DNA of 64,000 nucleotides, from positions 19,220,001 to 19,284,000 of the forward strand of contig OZ059897.1 in assembly GCA_964057225.1 (NCBI GenBank). Direction: 5' to 3'. The notes beneath the pieces were generated by a model. It had not been told where the DNA came from. It saw only the letters and a program-made list of their open reading frames with translations, and searched no databases. Shown piece after piece: positions 1 through 13,694 of this stretch. Within the stretch, counting starts at the first letter, position 1, and each line of letters starts with the position of its first letter. Source of the DNA: Auanema rhodensis (taxonomy: Eukaryota; Nematoda; Chromadorea; Rhabditida; Rhabditidae). The position numbers and the translations under genes were made by a program.

Positions 1-351
1 AAAAAGTAGATGTTTTTAGATTTCATTTTTCAAGGCAAAGACGATGGACAATGTTATTCAACGAAAAAATTAATTCTTCAGGGTGAAAATCGAGGATATA
101 AGTGTGAACTTATAAAAGTTGATATCTCGGTGCATTTTTAAGCTAGCGCAAATCTGATAACACAGATCGACGCAGCTTAAAAATCCGCATCGAATGCACT
201 ATACTACATTAAGAAACGCTTGATACAAAAATTAGTTATGATCGTTTGAAAAATGATGCATTAGTGTATATTGAGTTTCCATGTACACTCAACATTGCTT
301 CCAAAAACATTTTGACAAAAATTTTTTCGAAAAATTTCAAAATAATTTAGC

Positions 352-1055
352 AAAAAGTAGATGTTTTTAGATTCCTTTTTTCAAGGCAAAGACGATGGAC
401 AATGTTATTCAACGAAAAAAATTAATTCTTCAGGGTGAAAATCGGGTATATATGTGTGTACTTATATCAGTTGATATCTCGGTGCATTTTTAAGCTAGCG
501 CAAATCTGATAACACAGATCGACGCAGCTTAAAAATCCGCATCGAATGCACTATACTACATTGAGAAACACTTGATACAAAAATTAGTTATGATCGTTTG
601 AAAAATGATGCATTAGTGTATGTTGAGTTTCCATGTACACTCAACATTGCTTCCAAAAACATTTTGACAAAAATTTTTTCGAAAAATTTCAAAATAATTT
701 AGCAAAAAGTAGATGTTTTTAGATTCCTTTTTTCAAGGCAAAGACGATGGACAATGTTATTCAACGAAAAAAATTAATTCTTCAGGGTGAAAATCGGGTA
801 TATATGTGTGTACTTATATCAGTTGATATCTCGGTGCATTTTTAAGCTAGCGCAAATCTGATAACACAGATCGACGCAGCTTAAAAATCCGCATCGAATG
901 CACTATACTACATTGAGAAACACTTGATACAAAAATTAGTTATGATCGTTTGAAAAATGATGCATTAGTGTATGTTGAGTTTCCATGTACACTCAACATT
1001 GCTTCCAAAAACATTTTGACAAAAATTTTTTCGAAAAATTTCAAAATAATTTAGC
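352..1055. repeat. CGGGTATA subtype, 352-bp units (first pair)
   Basis: Two adjacent units carry a linked haplotype: an extra A (seven A after ACG), GGGTATATATGTGTGTAC in place of the first hairpin's 5' arm and loop, and GAAACACTTG in place of GAAACGCTTG. Other members are at 6321-6672, 7375-7726, 15801-16152 and 16855-17206. In this subtype the first dyad is degraded to a mismatched stem. The units are always followed by an ATAAAAG unit or by another of their own kind. Confidence 0.85.
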
Positions 1056-3161
1056 AAAAAGTAGATGTTTTTAGATTCCTTTTTTCAAGGCAAAGACGAT
1101 GGACAATGTTATTCAACGAAAAAATTAATTCTTCAGGGTGAAAATCGAGGATATAAGTGTGAACTTATAAAAGTTGATATCTCGGTGCATTTTTAAGCTA
1201 GCGCAAATCTGATAACACAGATCGACGCAGCTTAAAAATCCGCATCAAATGCACTATACTACATTAAGAAACGCTTGATACAAAAATTAGTTCTGATGGT
1301 TTGAAAAATGATGCATTAGTGTATGTTGAGTTTCCATGTACACTCAACATTGCTTCCAAAAACATTTTGACAAAAATTTTTTCGAAAAATTTCAGAATAA
1401 TTTAGCAAAAAGTAGATGTTTTTAGATTCCATTTTTCAAGGCAAAGACGATGGACAATGTTATTCAACGAAAAAATTAATTCTTCAGGGTGAAAATCGAG
1501 GATATAAGTGTGAACTTATATCAGTTGATATCTCGGTGCATTTTTAAGCTAGCGCAAATCTGATAACACAGATCGACGCAGCTTGAAAATCCGGATCGAA
1601 TGCACTATACTACATTGAAGAACGCTTAATACAAAAATTAGTTATGATCGTTTGAAAAATGATGCATTAGTGTATGTTGAGTTTCCATGTACACTCAACA
1701 TTGCTTCCAAAAACATTTTGACAAAAATTTTTTCGAAAAATTTCAAAATAATTTAGCAAAAAGTAGATGTTTTTAGATTCCTTTTTTCAAGGCAAAGACG
1801 ATGGACAATGTTATTCAACGAAAAAATTAATTCTTCAGGGTGAAAATCGAGGATATAAGTGTGAACTTATATCAGTTGATATCTCGGTGCATTTTTAAGC
1901 TAGCGCAAATCTGATAACACAGATCGACGCAACTTAAAAATCCGGATCGAATGCACTATACTACATTAAGAAACGCTTGATACAAAAATTAGTTATGATC
2001 GTTTGAAAAATGATGCATTAGTGTATGTTGAGTTTCCATGTACACTCAACATTGCTTCCAAAAACATTTTGACAAAAATTTTTTCGAAAAATTTCAAAAT
2101 AATTTAGCAAAAAGTAGAAGTTTTTAGATTCCTTTTTTCAAGGCAAAGACGATGGACAATGTTATTCAACGAAAAAATTAATTCTTCAGGGTGAAAATCG
2201 AGGATATAAGTGTGAACTTATATCAGTTGATATCTCGGTGCATTTTTAAGCTAGCGCAAATCTGATAACACAGATCGACGCAGCTTAAAAATCCGGATCG
2301 AATGCACTATACTACATTAAGAAACGCTTGATACAAAAATTAGTTATGATCGTTTGAAAAATGATGCATTAGTGTATGTTGAGTTTCCATGTACACTCAA
2401 CATTGCTTCCAAAAACATTTTGACAAAAATTTTTTCGAAAAATTTCAAAATAATTTAGCAAAAAGTAGATGTTTTTAGATTCCTTTTTTCAAGGCAAAGA
2501 CGATGGACAATGTTATTCAACGAAAAAATTAATTCTTCAGGGTGAAAATCGAGGATATAAGTGTGAACTTATATCAGTTGATATCTCGGTGCATTTTTAA
2601 GCTAGCGCAAATCTGATAACACAGATCGACGCAGCTTAAAAATCCGCATCGAATGCACTATACTACATTGAGAAACGCTTAATACGAAAATTAGTTATGA
2701 TCGTTTGAAAAATGATGCATTAGTGTATGTTGAGTTTCCATGTACACTCAACATTGCTTCCAAAAACATTTTGACAAAAATTTTTTCGAAAAATTTCAAA
2801 ATAATTTAGCAAAAAGTAGATGTTTTTAGATTTCATTTTTCAAGGCAAAGACGATGGACAATGTTATTCAACGAAAAAATTAATTCTTCAGGGTGAAAAT
2901 CGAGGATATAAGTGTGAACTTATAAAAGTTGATATCTCGGTGCATTTTTAAGCTAGCGCAAATCTGATAACACAGATCGACGCAGCTTAAAAATCCGCAT
3001 CGAATGCACTATACTACATTGAGAAACGCTTAATACAAAAATTAGTTATGATCGTTTGAAAAATGATGCATTAGTGTATGTTGAGTTTCCATGTACACTC
3101 AACATTGCTTCCAAAAACATTTTGACAAAAATTTTTTCGAAAAATTTCAAAATAATTTAGC
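1056..3161. repeat. 8-unit-offset block, copy 1 (units 4-9)
   Basis: Subtype order here is CTGATGG with CATCAAATG; CCGGATCG with TGAAGAACGC; CCGGATCG with TAAGAAACGC twice (the second with GTAGAAG); AATACGAAAA; then ATTTCATTTTT with ATAAAAG. The same order returns at 3864-5969, exactly 2,808 bp (8 x 351) later, including the private change CATCAAATG. The copies differ at a few sites, for example CCTTTTTT versus CCATTTTT in the first unit and a GCTTGAAA in different units. Confidence 0.8.
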
Positions 3162-3863
3162 AAAAAGTAGATGTTTTTAGATTTCATTTTTCAAGGCAAA
3201 GACGATGGACAATGTTATTCAACGAAAAAATTAATTCTTCAGGGTGAAAATCGAGGATATAAGTGTGAACTTATAAAAGTTGATATCTCGGTGCATTTTT
3301 AAGCTAGCGCAAATCTGATAACACAGATCGACGCAGCTTAAAAATCCGCATCGAATGCACTATACTACATTGAGAAACGCTTAATACAAAAATTAGTTAT
3401 GATCGTTTGAAAAATGATGCATTAGTGTATGTTGAGTTTCCATGTACACTCAACATTGCTTCCAAAAACATTTTGACAAAAATTTTTTCGAAAAATTTCA
3501 AAATAATTTAGCAAAAAGTAGATGTTTTTAGATTTCATTTTTCAAGGCAAAGACGATGGACAATGTTATTCAACGAAAAAATTAATTCTTCAGGGTGAAA
3601 ATCGAGGATATAAGTGTGAACTTATAAAAGTTGATATCTCGGTGCATTTTTAAGCTAGCGCAAATCTGATAACACAGATCGACGCAGCTTAAAAATCCGC
3701 ATCGAATGCACTATACTACATTAAGAAACGCTTGATACAAAAATTAGTTATGATCGTTTGAAAAATGATGCATTAGTGTATGTTGAGTTTCCATTTACAC
3801 TCAACATTGCTTCCAAAAACATTTTGACAAAAATTTTTTCGAAAAATTTCAAAATAATTCAGC

Positions 3864-5969
3864 AAAAAGTAGATGTTTTTAGATTCCATTTTTCAAGGCA
3901 AAGACGATGGACAATGTTATTCAACGAAAAAATTAATTCTTCAGGGTGAAAATCGAGGATATAAGTGTGAACTTATAAAAGTTGATATCTCGGTGCATTT
4001 TTAAGCTAGCGCAAATCTGATAACACAGATCGACGCAGCTTAAAAATCCGCATCAAATGCACTATACTACATTAAGAAACGCTTGATACAAAAATTAGTT
4101 CTGATGGTTTGAAAAATGATGCATTAGTGTATGTTGAGTTTCCATGTACACTCAACATTGCTTCCAAAAACATTTTGACAAAAATTTTTTCGAAAAATTT
4201 CAGAATAATTTAGCAAAAAGTAGATGTTTTTAGATTCCATTTTTCAAGGCAAAGACGATGGACAATGTTATTCAACGAAAAAATTAATTCTTCAGGGTGA
4301 AAATCGAGGATATAAGTGTGAACTTATAAAAGTTGATATCTCGGTGCATTTTTAAGCTAGCGCAAATCTGATAACACAGATCGACGCAGCTTAAAAATCC
4401 GGATCGAATGCACTATACTACATTGAAGAACGCTTAATACAAAAATTAGTTATGATCGTTTGAAAAATGATGCATTAGTGTATGTTGAGTTTCCATGTAC
4501 ACTCAACATTGCTTCCAAAAACATTTTGACAAAAATTTTTTCGAAAAATTTCAAAATAATTTAGCAAAAAGTAGATGTTTTTAGATTCCATTTTTCAAGG
4601 CAAAGACGATGGACAATGTTATTCAACGAAAAAATTAATTCTTCAGGGTGAAAATCGAGGATATAAGTGTGAACTTATATCAGTTGATATCTCGGTGCAT
4701 TTTTAAGCTAGCGCAAATCTGATAACACAGATCGACGCAGCTTAAAAATCCGGATCGAATGCACTATACTACATTAAGAAACGCTTGATACAAAAATTAG
4801 TTATGATCGTTTGAAAAATGATGCATTAGTGTATGTTGAGTTTCCATGTACACTCAACATTGCTTCCAAAAACATTTTGACAAAAATTTTTTCGAAAAAT
4901 TTCAAAATAATTTAGCAAAAAGTAGAAGTTTTTAGATTCCTTTTTTCAAGGCAAAGACGATGGACAATGTTATTCAACGAAAAAATTAATTCTTCAGGGT
5001 GAAAATCGAGGATATAAGTGTGAACTTATATCAGTTGATATCTCGGTGCATTTTTAAGCTAGCGCAAATCTGATAACACAGATCGACGCAGCTTAAAAAT
5101 CCGGATCGAATGCACTATACTACATTAAGAAACGCTTGATACAAAAATTAGTTATGATCGTTTGAAAAATGATGCATTAGTGTATGTTGAGTTTCCATGT
5201 ACACTCAACATTGCTTCCAAAAACATTTTGACAAAAATTTTTTCGAAAAATTTCAAAATAATTTAGCAAAAAGTAGATGTTTTTAGATTCCTTTTTTCAA
5301 GGCAAAGACGATGGACAATGTTATTCAACGAAAAAATTAATTCTTCAGGGTGAAAATCGAGGATATAAGTGTGAACTTATATCAGTTGATATCTCGGTGC
5401 ATTTTTAAGCTAGCGCAAATCTGATAACACAGATCGACGCAGCTTGAAAATCCGCATCGAATGCACTATACTACATTGAGAAACGCTTAATACGAAAATT
5501 AGTTATGATCGTTTGAAAAATGATGCATTAGTGTATGTTGAGTTTCCATGTACACTCAACATTGCTTCCAAAAACATTTTGACAAAAATTTTTTCGAAAA
5601 ATTTCAAAATAATTTAGCAAAAAGTAGATGTTTTTAGATTTCATTTTTCAAGGCAAAGACGATGGACAATGTTATTCAACGAAAAAATTAATTCTTCAGG
5701 GTGAAAATCGAGGATATAAGTGTGAACTTATAAAAGTTGATATCTCGGTGCATTTTTAAGCTAGCGCAAATCTGATAACACAGATCGACGCAGCTTAAAA
5801 ATCCGCATCGAATGCACTATACTACATTGAGAAACGCTTAATACAAAAATTAGTTATGATCGTTTGAAAAATGATGCATTAGTGTATGTTGAGTTTCCAT
5901 GTACACTCAACATTGCTTCCAAAAACATTTTGACAAAAATTTTTTCGAAAAATTTCAAAATAATTTAGC
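3864..5969. repeat. 8-unit-offset block, copy 2 (units 12-17)
   Basis: This is the partner of 1056-3161 at +2,808 bp. CATCAAATG with CTGATGG in the first unit and AATACGAAAA in the fifth match the first copy. The second unit here has ATAAAAG where copy 1 has ATATCAG, so small exchanges followed the duplication. Confidence 0.8.
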
Positions 5970-8779
5970 AAAAAGTAGATGTTTTTAGATTTCATTTTTC
6001 AAGGCAAAGACGATGGACAATGTTATTCAACGAAAAAATTAATTCTTCAGGGTGAAAATCGAGGATATAAGTGTGAACTTATAAAAGTTGATATCTCGGT
6101 GCATTTTTAAGCTAGCGCAAATCTGATAACACAGATCGACGCAGCTTAAAAATCCGCATCGAATGCACTATACTACATTAAGAAACGCTTGATACAAAAA
6201 TTAGTTATGATCGTTTGAAAAATGATGCATTAGTGTATGTTGAGTTTCCATGTACACTCAACATTGCTTCCAAAAACATTTTGACAAAAATTTTTTCGAA
6301 AAATTTCAAAATAATTTAGCAAAAAGTAGATGTTTTTAGATTCCTTTTTTCAAGGCAAAGACGATGGACAATGTTATTCAACGAAAAAAATTAATTCTTC
6401 AGGGTGAAAATCGGGTATATATGTGTGTACTTATATCAGTTGATATCTCGGTGCATTTTTAAGCTAGCGCAAATCTGATAACACAGATCGACGCAGCTTA
6501 AAAATCCGCATCGAATGCACTATACTACATTGAGAAACACTTGATACAAAAATTAGTTATGATCGTTTGAAAAATGATGCATTAGTGTATGTTGAGTTTC
6601 CATGTACACTCAACATTGCTTCCAAAAACATTTTGACAAAAATTTTTTCGAAAAATTTCAAAATAATTCAGCAAAAAGTAGATGTTTTTAGATTCCATTT
6701 TTCAAGGCAAAGACGATGGACAATGTTATTCAACGAAAAAATTAATTCTTCAGGGTGAAAATCGAGGATATAAGTGTGAACTTATAAAAGTTGATATCTC
6801 GGTGCATTTTTAAGCTAGCGCAAATCTGATAACACAGATCGACGCAGCTTAAAAATCCGCATCGAATGCACTATACTACATTGAGAAACGCTTGATACAA
6901 AAATTAGTTATAATCGTTTGAAAAATGATGCATTAGTGTATGTTGAGTTTCCATGTACACTCAACATTGCTTCCAAAAACATTTTGACAAAAATTTTTTC
7001 GAAAAATTTCAAAATAATTTAGCAAAAAGTAGATGTTTTTAGATTTCATTTTTCAAGGCAAAGACGATGGACAATGTTATTCAACGAAAAAATTAATTCT
7101 TCAGGGTGAAAATCGAGGATATAAGTGTGAACTTATAAAAGTTGATATCTCGGTGCATTTTTAAGCTAGCGCAAATCTGATAACACAGATCGACGCAGCT
7201 TAAAAATCCGCATCGAATGCACTATACTACATTGAGAAACGCTTAATACAAAAATTAGTTATGATCGTTTGAAAAATGATGCATTAGTGTATGTTGAGTT
7301 TCCATGTACACTCAACATTGCTTCCAAAAACATTTTGACAAAAATTTTTTCGAAAAATTTCAAAATAATTTAGCAAAAAGTAGATGTTTTTAGATTCCTT
7401 TTTTCAAGGCAAAGACGATGGACAATGTTATTCAACGAAAAAAATTAATTCTTCAGGGTGAAAATCGGGTATATATGTGTGTACTTATATCAGTTGATAT
7501 CTCGGTGCATTTTTAAGCTAGCGCAAATCTGATAACACAGATCGACGCAGCTTAAAAATCCGCATCGAATGCACTATACTACATTGAGAAACACTTGATA
7601 CAAAAATTAGTTATGATCGTTTGAAAAATGATGCATTAGTGTATGTTGAGTTTCCATTTACACTCAACATTGCTTCCAAAAACATTTTGACAAAAATTTT
7701 TTCGAAAAATTTCAAAATAATTCAGCAAAAAGTAGATGTTTTTAGATTCCATTTTTCAAGGCAAAGACGATGGACAATGTTATTCAACGAAAAAATTAAT
7801 TCTTCAGGGTGAAAATCGAGGATATAAGTGTGAACTTATAAAAGTTGATATCTCGGTGCATTTTTAAGCTAGCGCAAATCTGATAACACAGATCGACGCA
7901 GCTTAAAAATCCGCATCGAATGCACTATACTACATTGAGAAACGCTTGATACAAAAATTAGTTATAATCGTTTGAAAAATGATGCATTAGTGTATGTTGA
8001 GTTTCCATGTACACTCAACATTGCTTCCAAAAACATTTTGACAAAAATTTTTTCGAAAAATTTCAAAATAATTTAGCAAAAAGTAGATGTTTTTAGATTT
8101 CATTTTTCAAGGCAAAGACGATGGACAATGTTATTCAACGAAAAAATTAATTCTTCAGGGTGAAAATCGAGGATATAAGTGTGAACTTATAAAAGTTGAT
8201 ATCTCGGTGCATTTTTAAGCTAGCGCAAATCTGATAACACAGATCGACGCAGCTTAAAAATCCGCATCGAATGCACTATACTACATTAAGAAACGCTTGA
8301 TACAAAAATTAGTTCTGATGGTTTGAAAAATGATGCATTAGTGTATGTTGAGTTTCCATGTACACTCAACATTGCTTCCAAAAACATTTTGACAAAAATT
8401 TTTTCGAAAAATTTCAGAATAATTTAGCAAAAAGTAGATGTTTTTAGATTCCATTTTTCAAGGCAAAGACGATGGACAATGTTATTCAACGAAAAAATTA
8501 ATTCTTCAGGGTGAAAATCGAGGATATAAGTGTGAACTTATATCAGTTGATATCTCGGTGCATTTTTAAGCTAGCGCAAATCTGATAACACAGATCGACG
8601 CAGCTTAAAAATCCGGATCGAATGCACTATACTACATTGAAGAACGCTTAATACAAAAATTAGTTATGATCGTTTGAAAAATGATGCATTAGTGTATGTT
8701 GAGTTTCCATGTACACTCAACATTGCTTCCAAAAACATTTTGACAAAAATTTTTTCGAAAAATTTCAAAATAATTTAGC
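4215..8779. repeat. 13-unit duplicated block, copy 1 (units 13-25)
   Basis: Thirteen successive units recur in the same order at 13695-18259, an offset of 9,480 bp (27 x 351 plus three inserted bases lying between). Shared rare markers include two CGGGTATA units with GAAACACTTG, TTCAGC junctions, CCATTTACAC, two TTATAATCG and a CTGATGG unit. Similarity breaks at the next unit, where 8780 begins with GTAGAAG and 18260 does not. Confidence 0.85.
6321..8428. repeat. Tandem 3-unit repeat (units 19-21 and 22-24)
   Basis: Units at 6321 and 7375 are both CGGGTATA type with a seven-A run and a TTCAGC end. Units at 6673 and 7727 both have CCATTTTT, ATAAAAG, GAGAAACGCTTGATAC and TTATAATCG. The third units (7024, 8078) share ATTTCATTTTT but differ downstream. 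The offset is 1,054 bp. The same pair of pairs recurs inside the second large block at 15801 and 16855. Confidence 0.8.
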
Positions 8780-9832
8780 AAAAAGTAGAAGTTTTTAGAT
8801 TCCTTTTTCCAAGGCAAAGACGATGGACAATGTTATTCAACGAAAAAATTAATTCTTCAGGGTGAAAATCGAGGATATAAGTGTGAACTTATATCAGTTG
8901 ATATCTCGGTGCATTTTTAAGCTAGCGCAAATCTGATAACACAGATCGACGCAGCTTAAAAATCCGCATCGAATGCACTATACTACATTGAGAAACGCTT
9001 AATACAAAAATTAGTTATGATCGTTTGAAAAATGATGCATTAGTGTATGTTGAGTTTCCATGTACACTCAACATTGCTTCCAAAAACATTTTGACAAAAA
9101 TTTTTTCGAAAAATTTCAGAATAATTTAGCAAAAAGTAGATGTTTTTAGATTCCATTTTTCAAGGCAAAGACGATGGACAATGTTATTCAACGAAAAAAT
9201 TAATTCTTCAGGGTGAAAATCAAGGATATAAGTGTGAACATATATCAGTTGATATCTCGGTGCATTTTTAAGCTAGCGCAAATCTGATAACACAGATCGA
9301 CGCAGCTTAAAAATCCGCATCGAATGCACTATACTACATTAAGAAACGCTTGATACAAAAATTAGTTCTGATGGTTTGAAAAATGATGCATTAGTGTATG
9401 TTGAGTTTCCATGTACACTCAACATTGCTTCCAAAAACATTTTGACAAAAATTTTTTCGAAAAATTTCAGAATAATTTAGCAAAAAGTAGATGTTTTTAG
9501 ATTCCATTTTTCAAGGCAAAGACGATGGACAATGTTATTCAACGAAAAAATTAATTCTTCAGGGTGAAAATCGAGGATATAAGTGTGAACTTATATCAGT
9601 TGATATCTCGGTGCATTTTTAAGCTAGCGCAAATCTGATAACACAGATCGACGCAGCTTAAAAATCCGGATCGAATGCACTATACTACATTGAAGAACGC
9701 TTAATACAAAAATTAGTTATGATCGTTTGAAAAATGATGCATTAGTGTATGTTGAGTTTCCATGTACACTCAACATTGCTTCCAAAAACATTTTGACAAA
9801 AATTTTTTCGAAAAATTTCAAAATAATTTAGC
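8780..9832. repeat. 5-unit-offset block, copy 1 (units 26-28)
   Basis: The first unit has GTAGAAG with CCTTTTTCC. The second has the rare AATCAAGG in place of AATCGAGG, with CTGATGG. The third is CCGGATCG with TGAAGAACGC. The set recurs at 10535-11587, 1,755 bp later. This copy alone has GAACATATATC in the second unit, which breaks the first hairpin's 3' arm. Confidence 0.8.
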
Positions 9833-10534
9833 AAAAAGTAGATGTTTTTAGATTCCATTTTTCAAGGCAAAGACGATGGACAATGTTATTCAACGAAAAA
9901 ATTAATTCTTCAGGGTGAAAATCGAGGATATAAGTGTGAACTTATATCAGTTGATATCTCGGTGCATTTTTAAGCTAGCGCAAATCTGATAACACAGATC
10001 GACGCAGCTTAAAAATCCGCATCGAATGCACTATACTACATTGAGAAACGCTTAATACAAAAATTAGTTATGATCGTTTGAAAAATGATGCATTAGTGTA
10101 TGTTGAGTTTTCATGTACACTCAACATTGCTTCCAAAAACATTTTGACAAAAATTTTTTCGAAAAATTTCAAAATAATTTAGCAAAAAGTAGAAGTTTTT
10201 AGATTCCTTTTTCCAAGGCAAAGACGATGGACAATGTTATTCAACGAAAAAATTAATTCTTCAGGGTGAAAATCGAGGATATAAGTGTGAACTTATATCA
10301 GTTGATATCTCGGTGCATTTTTAAGCTAGCGCAAATCTGATAACACAGATCGACGCAGCTTAAAAATCCGCATCGAATGCACTATACTACATTGAGAAAC
10401 GCTTAATACAAAAATTAGTTATGATCGTTTGAAAAATGATGCATTAGTGTATGTTGAGTTTTCATGTACACTCAACATTGCTTCCAAAAACATTTTGACA
10501 AAAATTTTTTCGAAAAATTTCAAAATAATTTAGC

Positions 10535-11587
10535 AAAAAGTAGAAGTTTTTAGATTCCTTTTTCCAAGGCAAAGACGATGGACAATGTTATTCAACGAAA
10601 AAATTAATTCTTCAGGGTGAAAATCGAGGATATAAGTGTGAACTTATATCAGTTGATATCTCGGTGCATTTTTAAGCTAGCGCAAATCTGATAACACAGA
10701 TCGACGCAGCTTAAAAATCCGCATCGAATGCACTATACTACATTGAGAAACGCTTAATACAAAAATTAGTTATGATCGTTTGAAAAATGATGCATTAGTG
10801 TATGTTGAGTTTCCATGTACACTCAACATTGCTTCCAAAAACATTTTGACAAAAATTTTTTCGAAAAATTTCAGAATAATTTAGCAAAAAGTAGATGTTT
10901 TTAGATTCCATTTTTCAAGGCAAAGACGATGGACAATGTTATTCAACGAAAAAATTAATTCTTCAGGGTGAAAATCAAGGATATAAGTGTGAACTTATAT
11001 CAGTTGATATCTCGGTGCATTTTTAAGCTAGCGCAAATCTGATAACACAGATCGACGCAGCTTAAAAATCCGCATCGAATGCACTATACTACATTAAGAA
11101 ACGCTTGATACAAAAATTAGTTCTGATGGTTTGAAAAATGATGCATTAGTGTATGTTGAGTTTCCATGTACACTCAACATTGCTTCCAAAAACATTTTGA
11201 CAAAAATTTTTTCGAAAAATTTCAGAATAATTTAGCAAAAAGTAGATGTTTTTAGATTCCATTTTTCAAGGCAAAGACGATGGACAATGTTATTCAACGA
11301 AAAAATTAATTCTTCAGGGTGAAAATCGAGGATATAAGTGTGAACTTATATCAGTTGATATCTCGGTGCATTTTTAAGCTAGCGCAAATCTGATAACACA
11401 GATCGACGCAGCTTAAAAATCCGGATCGAATGCACTATACTACATTGAAGAACGCTTAATACAAAAATTAGTTATGATCGTTTGAAAAATGATGCATTAG
11501 TGTATGTTGAGTTTCCATGTACACTCAACATTGCTTCCAAAAACATTTTGACAAAAATTTTTTCGAAAAATTTCAAAATAATTTAGC
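10535..11587. repeat. 5-unit-offset block, copy 2 (units 31-33)
   Basis: This is the partner of 8780-9832, sharing AATCAAGG at 10976 and the following CTGATGG and TGAAGAACGC units. The two units just upstream (9833 and 10184) share TTTTCATG with each other, which marks a smaller adjacent duplication. Confidence 0.8.
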
Positions 11588-11939
11588 AAAAAGTAGATGT
11601 TTTTAGATTCCATTTTTCAAGGCAAAGACGATGGACAATGTTATTCAACGAAAAAATTAATTCTTCAGGGTGAAAATCGAGGATATAAGTGTGAACTTAT
11701 ATCAGTTGATATCTCGGTGCATTTTTAAGCTAGCGCAAATCTGATAACACAGATCGACGCAGCTTGAAAATCCGCATCGAATGCACTATACTACATTGAG
11801 AAACGCTTAATACAAAAATTAGTTATGATCGTTTGAAAAATGATGCATTAGTGTATGTTGAGTTTCCATGTACACTCAACATTGCTTCCAAAAACATTTT
11901 GGACAAAAATTTTTTAGAAAAATTTCAAAATAATTTAGC
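11588..11939. repeat. G-insertion subtype, 352 bp (first of four)
   Basis: ACATTTTGGACAAAAA replaces ACATTTTGACAAAAA, giving a 352-bp unit. It also has GCTTGAAA in place of GCTTAAAA. Sister units are 18962-19313, 20718-21069 and 22825-23176, all with GCTTGAAA, so they descend from one insertion that was copied. The unit at 25985 has GCTTGAAA but not the insertion. Confidence 0.85.
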
Positions 11940-13343
11940 AAAAAGTAGATGTTTTTAGATTCCATTTTTCAAGGCAAAGACGATGGACAATGTTATTCAA
12001 CGAAAAAATTAATTCTTCAGGGTGAAAATCGAGGATATAAGTGTAAACTTATATCAGTTGATATCTCGGTGCATTTTTAAGCTAGCGCAAATCTGATAAC
12101 ACAGATCGACGCAGCTTAAAAATCCGCATCGAATGCACTATACTACATTGAGAAACGCTTAATACAAAAATTAGTTATGATCGTTTGAAAAATGATGCAT
12201 TAGTGTATGTTGAGTTTCCATGTACACTCAACATTGCTTCCAAAAACATTTTGACAAAAATTTTTTCGAAAAATTTCAGAATAATTTAGCAAAAAGTAGA
12301 TGTTTTTAGATTCCATTTTTCAAGGCAAAGACGATGGACAATGTTATTCAACGAAAAAATTAATTCTTCAGGGTGAAAATCGAGGATATAAGTGTAAACT
12401 TATATCAGTTGATATCTCGGTGCATTTTTAAGCTAGCGCAAATCTGATAACACAGATCGACGCAGCTTAAAAATCCGCATCGAATGCACTATACTACATT
12501 GAGAAACGCTTAATACAAAAATTAGTTATGATCGTTTGAAAAATGATGCATTAGTGTATGTTGAGTTTCCATGTACACTCAACATTGCTTCCAAAAACAT
12601 TTTGACAAAAATTTTTTCGAAAAATTTCAGAATAATTTAGCAAAAAGTAGATGTTTTTAGATTCCATTTTTCAAGGCAAAGACGATGAACAATGTTATTC
12701 AACGAAAAAATTAATTCTTCAGGGTGAAAATCGAGGATATAAGTGTGAACTTATATCAGTTGATATCTCGGTGCATTTTTAAGCTAGCGCAAATCTGATA
12801 ACACAGATCGACGCAGCTTAAAAATCCGGATCGAATGCACTATACTACATTGAAGAACGCTTAATACAAAAATTAGTTATGATCGTTTGAAAAATGATGC
12901 ATTAGTGTATGTTGAGTTTCCATGTACACTCAACATTGCTTCCAAAAACATTTTGACAAAAATTTTTTCGAAAAATTTCAAAATAATTTAGCAAAAAGTA
13001 GATGTTTTTAGATTCCATTTTTCAAGACAAAGACGATGGACAATGTTATTCAACGAAAAAATTAATTCTTCAGGGTGAAAATCGAGGATATAAGTGTAAA
13101 CTTATATCAGTTGATATCTCGGTGCATTTTTAAGCTAGCGCAAATCTGATAACACAGATCGACGCAGCTTAAAAATCCGCATCGAATGCACTATACTACA
13201 TTAAGAAACGCTTAATACAAAAATTAGTTATGATCGTTTGAAAAATGATGCATTAGTGTATGTTGAGTTTCCATGTACACTCAACATTGCTTCCAAAAAC
13301 ATTTTGACAAAAATTTTTTCGAAAAATTTCAAAATAATTTAGC
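11650..13343. repeat. Distant duplicated block, copy 1 (3' part of unit 34 to unit 38)
   Basis: The marker order is an extra G in TTTTGGAC (11901), two GTAAAC units with CAGAATAA, a CCGGATCG with TGAAGAACGC unit, then AAGACAAAG with GTAAAC. It recurs at about 22887-24580 with an offset of 11,237 bp. Private differences here are TTTTTAGAAA at about 11910 and GATGAAC at about 12685. Confidence 0.75.
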
Positions 13344-13694
13344 AAAAAGTAGATGTTTTTAGATTTCATTTTTCAAGGCAAAGACGATGGACAATGTTAT
13401 TCAACGAAAAAATTAATTCTTCAGGGTGAAAATCGAGGATATAAGTGTGAACTTATAAAAGTTGATATCTCGGTGCATTTTTAAGCTAGCGCAAATCTGA
13501 TAACACAGATCGACGCAGCATAAAAATCCGCATCGAATGCACTATACTACATTAAGAAACGCTTGATACAAAAATTAGTTCTGATGGTTTGAAAAATGAT
13601 GCATTAGTGTATGTTGAGTTTCCATGTACACTCAACATTGCTTCCAAAAACATTTTGACAAAAATTTTTTCGAAAAATTTCAGAATAATTTAGC

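Noticed and set aside
1261-1320. Hammerhead ribozyme-like CTGATGG followed by GAAA (CTGATGG subtype)
   Set aside because: Satellites of some animals carry hammerheads, but the core needs CTGANGA and here the last base is G. The flanking arms do not form the required three stems. The other candidate, CTGATAA in every monomer, also fails the core.
3758-3949. 63-codon open frame, also at 6567, 7621, 16047, 17101 and 18154
   Set aside because: It starts at TTG, has no initiation context, spans a monomer junction, and is open only where the usual TAG is changed to CAG or AAG. The other copies of the same sequence are closed by that stop, and the composition is that of the satellite.
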